From Acholoe squamosa (taxonomy: Eukaryota; Annelida; Polychaeta; Phyllodocida; Polynoidae): a stretch of DNA of 64,000 bases. A model generated the notes under the pieces. It had not been told where the DNA came from and did not search any database. It was given only the letters and a program-made list of their open reading frames with translations. The first letter of the stretch is position 1. Every line of letters starts with the position of its first letter. Where the stretch lies: assembly GCA_949317995.1 (NCBI GenBank), contig OX439035.1, positions 4,020,181 to 4,084,180 of the forward strand. Direction: 5' to 3'. The translations under genes were made by a program, and so were the position numbers. Below are positions 56,646 through 64,000 of this stretch, one piece after another.

Positions 56646-57336
56646 GGTGTGATGAGGGTATTGTCTGCCCATCACACTAATCCTATCACCTCACACCTAG
56701 AACAATGGGCAGGTCAGAGTCTTCTTAGCCAAGCTTCACCTCACACCTTAGTTAACACCCCCTACCCTGCCCTTGTCACCAGTATAATTATTAGATCAAC
56801 TAACTAATATACATACAAGTGATACAAACCAATGCAACCCTAGACCCCCCATGCCTTTATCTGATATATCATGTTTTTAATATATTGAATTTATAACTAC
56901 TGGCAGCCCATACAGTGCTGGCAGGGGAGGGGCCGCTCTGCCTACGATCACCTGATCCTGACAGGGCCTTCCTCAGTCCCATATGTCAGTAGGATGAGAG
57001 TTGGGAGGGGGTACATACAGTCTTTGTAAACATATACAGGCGTAGAGCACCCTCACGTGCCATATTTGGAGTAGGGTGGGATGTGGTAGGGGGTACATTC
57101 AGTGTCGTAGATATTTTCAAAGGGATAAGATGGAAAAGGTAAAAAGCACTATTTCACGTTATTTGAGTTTGCGGGTTTTCAAAATCAATAATAGGGTAGG
57201 GTGAAGTAAGATGCCCTTGATTTACGGAAGGGTAATTTCTAAGAACTAGAGCTTGCCAGCACTGCAACATTAAAAACATAGTACAGGAGTACTACATGTA
57301 CTACGATTAATACGTTATTTTGTTTGCAATAGTTTT
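56646..57336. other. Non-coding stretch before the final satellite
   Basis: No gene or repeat recognised. Confidence 0.45.
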
Positions 57337-60300
57337 CCACTGCTGCATTCAGTTATCGTGCACCCTGTGTACACCACTGCTGTATTCATGTATCATGCAC
57401 CCTGTGTACTGCTACTGCTGTGTTCATGTATCATGCACCCTGTGTACCACCACTGCTGTATTCATGTATCATGCACCCTGTGTACACCACTGCTGTATTC
57501 ATGTATCATGCACCCTGTGTACTGCTACTGCTGTATTCATGTATCATGCACCCTGTGTACTGCTACTGCTGTATTCATGTATCATGCACCCTGTGTACTG
57601 CTACTGCTGTATTCATGTATCATGCACCATGTGTACTGCTACTGCTGTATTCATGTATCATGCACCCTGTATACTGCTACTGCTGTATTCATGTATCATG
57701 CACCCTGTGTACCACCACTGCTGTATTCATGTATCATGTACCCTGTGTACTGCTACTGCTGTATTCATGTATCATGCACCCTGTGTACTGCTACTGCTGT
57801 ATTCATGTATCATGCACCCTGTGTACTACTACTGCTGTATTCATGTATCATACACCCTGTGTACACCACTGCTGTATTCATGTATCATGCACCCTGTGTA
57901 CTGCTACTGATGCATTCATGTATCATACACCCTGTGTACACCACTGCTGTATTCATGTATCATGCACCCTGTGTACTGCTACTGCTGTATTCATGTATCA
58001 TGCACCCTGTGTACACCACTGCTGTATTCATGTATCATGGACCCTGTGTACACCACTGCTGTATTCATGTATCATGCACCCTGTGTACTGCTACTGCTGT
58101 ATTCATGTATCATGCACCCTGTGTACTACTACTGCTGTATTCATGTATCATACACCCTGTGTACACCACTGCTGTATTGATGTATCATGCACCCTGTGTA
58201 CTGCTACTGATGCATTCATGTATCATGCACCCTGTGTACACCACTGCTGTATTCATGTATCATGCACCCTGTGTACTGCTACTGATGCATTCATGTATCA
58301 TGCACCCTGTGTACTACTACTGCTGTATTCATGTATCATACACCCTGTGTACACCACTGCTGTATTCATGTATCATGCACCCTGTGTACTGCTACTGATG
58401 CATTCATGTATCATGCACCCTGTGTACTGCTACTGCTGTGTTCATGTATCATGCACCCTGTGTACCACCACTGCTGTATTCATGTATCATGCACCCTGTG
58501 TACACCACTGCTGTATTCATGTATCATGCACCCTGTGTACTACTACTGCTGTATTCATGTATCATGCACCCTGTGTACACCACTGCTGTATTCATGTATC
58601 ATGCACCCTGTGTACTGCTACTGCTGTATTCATGTATCATACACCCTGTGTACACCTCTGCTGCATTCATGTATCATGCACCCTGTGTACTGCTACTGCT
58701 GCATTCATGTATCATGCACCCTGTGTACTACTACTGCTGTATTCATGTATCATGCACCCTGTGTACTGCTACTGCTGTATTCATGTATCATGCACCCTGT
58801 GTACCACCACTGCTGTATTCATGTATCATGCACCCTGTGTACACCACTGCTGCATTCATGTATCATGCACCCTGTGTACTGCTACTGCTGTATTCATGTA
58901 TCATGCACCCTGTGTACACCTCTGCTGCATTCATGTATCATGCACCCTGTGTACTGCTACTGCTGCATTCATGTATCATGCACCCTGTGTACTACTACTG
59001 CTGCATTCATGTATCATGCACCCTGTGTACTGCTACTGCTGTATTCATGTATCATGCACCCTGTGTACCACCACTGCTGTATTCATGTATCATGCACCCT
59101 GTGTACTGCTACTGCTGTATTCATGTATCATGCACCCTGTGTACACCACTGCTGTATTCATGTATCATGCACCCTGTGTACACCACTGCTGCATTCATGT
59201 ATCATGCACCCTGTGTACTGCTACTGCTGTATTCATGTATCATGCACCCTGTGTACACCACTGCTGTATTCATGTATCATGCACCCTGTGTACACCACTG
59301 CTGTATTCATGTATCATGCACCCTGTGTACACCAATGCTGTATTCATGTATCATGCACCCTGTGTACTGCTACTGCTGTATTCATGTATCATGCACCCTG
59401 TGTACACCACTGCTGTATTCATGTATCATGCACCCTGTGTACACCACTGCTGTATTCATGTATCATGCACCCTGTGTACTGCTACTGCTGTATTCATGTA
59501 TCATGCACCCTGTGTACTACTACTGCTGTATTCATGTATCATGCACCCTGTGTACACCACTGCTGTATTCATGTATCATGCACCCTGTGTACCACCACTG
59601 CTGCATTCATGTATCATGCACCCTGTGTACCACCACTGCTGTATTCATGTATCATGCACCCTGTGTACAGCTACTGCTACATTCATGTATCATGCACCCT
59701 GTATACTGCTACTGCTGTATTCATGTATCATGCACCCTGTGTACACCACTGCTGTATTCATGTATCATGCACCCTGTGTACTGCTACTGCTGTATTCATG
59801 TATCATGCACCCTGTGTACTGCTACTGATGCATTCATGTATCATGCACCCTGTGTACTGCTACTGCTGTATTCATGTATCATACACCCTGTGTACTGCTA
59901 CTGCTGTATTCATGTATCATGCACCCTGTGTACCACCACTGCTGTATTCATGTATCATGCACCCTGTGTACCACCACTGGTGTATTCATGTATCATACAC
60001 CCTGTGTACTGCTACTGCTGTATTCATGTATCATGCACCCTGTGTACACCACTGCTGTATTCATGTATCATGCACCCTGTGTACTGCTACTGCTGTATTC
60101 ATGTATCATGCACCCTGTGTACTGCTACTGATGCATTCATGTATCATGCACCCTGTGTACTGCTACTGCTGTATTCATGTATCATACACCCTGTGTACTG
60201 CTACTGCTGTATTCATGTATCATGCACCCTGTGTACCACCACTGCTGTATTCATGTATCATGCACCCTGTGTACCACCACTGCTACATTCATGTATCATG

Positions 60301-63300
60301 CACCCTGTGTACACCGCTGCTGTATTCATGTATCATGCACCCTGTGTACCACCACTGCTGCATTCATGTATCATGCACCCTGTGTACACCACTGCTGTAT
60401 TCATGTATCATGCACCCTGTGTACACCACTGCTGTATTCATGTATCATGCACCCTGTGTACCACCACTGCTACATTCATGTATCATGCACCCTGTGTACC
60501 ACCACTGCTGTATTCATGTATCATGCACCCTGTGTACTGCTACTGCTGTATTCATGTATCATGCACCCTGTGTACTGCTACTGCTGTATTCATGTATCAT
60601 GCACCCTGTGTACTGCTACTGCTGTATTCATGTATCATGCACCCTGTGTACTGCTACTGCTGTATTCATGTATCATGCACCCTGTGTACTGCTACTGCTG
60701 TATTCATGTATCATGCACCCTGTGTACACCACTGCTGTATTCATGTATCATGCACCCTGTGTACTGCTACTGCTGTATTCATGTATCATGCACCCTGTGT
60801 ACCACCACTGCTACATTCATGTATCATGCACCCTGTGTACCACCACTGCTGTATTCATGTATCATGCACCCTGTGTACTGCTACTGCTGTATTCATGTAT
60901 CATGCACCCTGTGTACTGCTACTGCTGTATTCATGTATCATGCACCCTGTGTACTGCTACTGCTGTATTCATGTATCATGCACCCTGTGTACTGCTGTAT
61001 TCATGTATCATGCACCCTGTGTACACCACTGCTGCATTCATGTATAATGCACCCTGTGTACTGCTACTGCTGTATTCATGTATCATGCACCCTGTGTACT
61101 GCTACTGCTGTATTCATGTATCATGCACCCTGTGTACACCACTGCTGTATTCATGTATCATGCACCCTGTGTACTGCTACTGCTGTATTCATGTATCATG
61201 CACCCTGTGTACTGCTACTGCTGTATTCATGTATCATGCACCCTGTGTACACCACTGCTGTATTCATGTATCATGCACCCTGTGTACTGCTACTGCTGCA
61301 TTCATGTATCATGCACCCTGTGTACACCACTGCTGTATTCATGTATCATGCACCCTGTGTACACCACTGCTGTATTCATGTATCATGCACCCTGTGTACC
61401 ACCACTGCTACATTCATGTATCATGCACCCTGTGTACCACCACTGCTGTATTCATGTATCATGCACCCTGTGTACTGCTACTGCTGTATTCATGTATCAT
61501 GCACCCTGTGTACTGCTACTGCTGTATTCATGTATCATGCACCCTGTGTACTGCTACTGCTGTATTCATGTATCATGCACCCTGTGTACTGCTACTGCTG
61601 TATTCATGTATCATGCACCCTGTGTACTGCTACTGCTGTATTCATGTATCATGCACCCTGTGTACACCACTGCTGTATTCATGTATCATGCACTCTGTGT
61701 ACTGCTACTGCTGTATTCATGTATCATGCACCCTGTGTACCACCACTGCTACATTCATGTATCATGCACCCTGTGTACCACCACTGCTGTATTCATGTAT
61801 CATGCACCCTGTGTACTGCTACTGCTGTATTCATGTATCATGCACCCTGTGTACTGCTACTGCTGTATTCATGTATCATGCACCCTGTGTACTGCTACTG
61901 CTGTATTCATGTATCATGCACCCTGTGTACTGCTGTATTCATGTATCATGCACCCTGTGTACACCACTGCTGCATTCATGTATAATGCACCCTGTGTACT
62001 GCTACTGCTGTATTCATGTATCATGCACCCTGTGTACACCACTGCTGTATTCCTGTATCATGCACCCTGTGTACTGCCACTGCTGTATTCATGTATCATG
62101 CACCCTGTGTACTGCTACTGCTGTATTCATGTATCATGCACCCTGTGTACACCACTGCTGTATTCATGTATCATGCACCCTGTGTACTGCCACTGCTGTA
62201 TTCATGTATCATGCACCCTGTGTACTGCTACTGCTGTATTCATGTATCATGCACCCTGTGTACCACCACTGCTGTATTCATGTATCATGCACCCTGTGTA
62301 CTGCTACTGCTGTATTCATGTATCATGCACCCTGTGTACACCACTGCTGTATTCATGTATCATGCACCCTGTGTACTGCTACTGCTGTGTTCATGTATCA
62401 TGCACCCTGTGTACTGCTACTGCTGTATTCATGTATCATACACCCTGTGTACACCACTGCTGTATTCATGTATCATGCACCCTGTGTACTGCTACTGCTG
62501 TATTCATGTATCATGCACCCTGTGTACACCACTGCTGTATTCATGTATCATGCACCCTGTGTACTGCTACTGCTGTATTCGTGTATCATGCACCCTGTGT
62601 ACACCACTGCTGTATTCATGTATCATGCACCCTGTGTACCACCACTGCTACATTCATGTATCATGCACCCTGTGTACACCAATGCTGTATTCATGTATCA
62701 TGCACCCTGTGTACTGCTACTGCTGTATTCATGTATCATGCACCCTGTGTACTGCTACTGCTGTATTCATGTATCATGCACCCTGTGTACCACCACTGCT
62801 GTATTCATTTATCATGCACCCTGTGTACACCACTGCTGTATTCATTTATCATGCACCCTGTGTACCACCACTGCTGTATTCATTTATCATGCACCCTGTG
62901 TACCACCACTGCTGTATTCATGTATCATGCACCCTGTGTACACCACTGCTGTATTCATGTATCATGCACCCTGTGTACACCACTGCTGTATTCATGTATC
63001 ATGCACCCTGTGTACCACCACTGCTGTATTCATTTATCATGCACCCTGTGTACCACCACTGCTGTATTCATGTATAATGCACCCTGTGTACACCACTGCT
63101 GTATTCATGTATCATGCACCCTGTGTACCACCACTGCTGTATTCATTTATCATGCACCCTGTGTACCACCACTGCTGTATTCATGTATCATGCACCCTGT
63201 GTACCACCACTGCTGTATTCATTTATCATGCACCCTGTGTACACCACTGCTGTATTCATGTATCATGCACCCTGTGTACCACCACTGCTACATTCATGTA

Positions 63301-64000
63301 TCATGCACCCTGTGTACCACCACTGCTGTATTCATGTATCATGTACCCTGTGTACACCGCTGCTGTATTCATGTATCATGCACCCTGTGTACCACCACTG
63401 CTGTATTCATGTATCATGCACCCTGTGTACTGCTACTGCTGTATTCATGTATCATGCACCCTGTGTACCACCACTGCTGTATTCATGTATCATGCACCCT
63501 GTGTACACCACTGCTGTATTCATGTATCATGCACCCTGTGTACTGCTACTGCTGTATTCATGTATCATGCACCCTGTGTACTGCTACTGCTGTATTCATG
63601 TATCATGCACCCTGTGTACTGCTACTGCTGTATTCATGTATCATGCACCCTGTATACACCACTGCTGTATTCATGTATCATGCACCCTGTGTACCAACAC
63701 TGCTACATTCATGTATCATGCACCCTGTGTACTGCTACTGCTGTATTCATGTATCATGCACCCTGTGTACACCACTGCTGTATTCATGCATCATGCACCC
63801 TGTGTACACCAGTGCTGTATTCATGTATCATGCACCCTGTGTACTGCCACTGCTGCATTCATGTATCATGCACCCTGTGTACTGCTACTGCTGTATTCAT
63901 GTATCATGCACCCTGTGTACACCACTGCTGTATTCATGTATCATGCACCCTGTGTACCACCACTGCTGCATTCATGTATCATGCACCCTGTGTACTGCTA
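57337..64000 (+). repeat. 37/38-bp satellite, ~177 units, runs off the window
   Basis: Units of GCTGTATTCATGTATCATGC plus ACCCTGTGTA plus one of three ends: CTGCTACT or CCACCACT (38 bp) or CACCACT (37 bp). Variants include TGCATTC, CTACATTC, TTTATC and TATAATGC. A higher-order duplication of 938 bp is visible: 60460-61050 matches 61398-61988, including the rare short unit (60991, 61929) and TATAATGC (61043, 61981). Another ~303-bp period places near-identical text at 59874 and 60177. Very long open frames arise from the repeat and are not genes. Confidence 0.96.

Noticed and set aside
57420..61985. Plus-strand open frames of 602 to 869 codons rich in Cys/Tyr/His
   Set aside because: They lie entirely in the 37/38-bp satellite, their peptide period equals the repeat period, and parallel frames are open as well. 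No domain, start context or splice logic is visible.

Overview
The window is eukaryotic, probably from a marine or other invertebrate metazoan with a repeat-rich genome. It has introns with GT/AG borders, a Ty3/Gypsy LTR retrotransposon, a LINE reverse transcriptase, many short inverted-repeat DNA transposons and several satellite families. No species can be named from the sequence alone. There is no complete host gene. The only recognisable host coding sequence is two orphan exons of an SLC23-type nucleobase/ascorbate transporter on the + strand (35598-35746 and 43381-43476).

Layout. (1) 1-10.9 kb is a complex satellite of 31-bp monomers, broken by a recurring ~360-bp spacer. It opens with a near-perfect inverted repeat centred at 430 and contains two internal segmental duplications. 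(2) 10.9-14.4 kb holds diverged spacer copies and a 33-bp minisatellite with a palindromic core, itself duplicated as ~710-bp blocks. (3) 14.5-18.5 kb is non-coding, with two terminal-inverted-repeat (TIR) elements. (4) 18505-31344 is a 12.84-kb, apparently intact, recently inserted Ty3/Gypsy element on the - strand. Reading from its 5' end it has a 5' LTR, a tRNA-His-type primer-binding site, a gag with a long coiled coil and zinc knuckle, a pol in the -1 frame, an intergenic stretch with two perfect CRE sites, a third long ORF with C2H2-like fingers in the env position, a 1.5-kb AT-rich untranslated region, a polypurine tract and the 3' LTR. The two LTRs look identical.

(5) 31.3-47.6 kb is intron-like or intergenic DNA packed with TIR elements, some nested. 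It also holds a 5'-truncated LINE reverse transcriptase (36822-38486), minisatellites, microsatellites, a cluster of RFX X-box-like palindromes and the two SLC23 exons. (6) 47.65-54.65 kb contains an 18-bp array, a 21-bp array, a tRNA-bearing repeat, a palindromic dispersed repeat carrying a PIF/Harbinger-like MITE, a second copy of that MITE, and a 67-bp satellite. (7) 56.2-56.6 kb is a tandem dimer of the tRNA-bearing repeat. (8) 57.3 kb to the window end is a continuous 37/38-bp satellite.

The retroelement ORFs work as one unit: Gag forms the particle, Pol supplies protease, RT, RNase H and integrase through a candidate frameshift, and the third ORF has no recognised role. A recurring theme is that satellites seem to have grown out of transposon pieces. 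The 31-bp and 37/38-bp arrays both resemble segments of one dispersed palindromic repeat. The 18-bp and 67-bp arrays both resemble ends of TIR elements. Very long open frames inside the arrays are by-products of repeat periodicity and are not annotated as genes.
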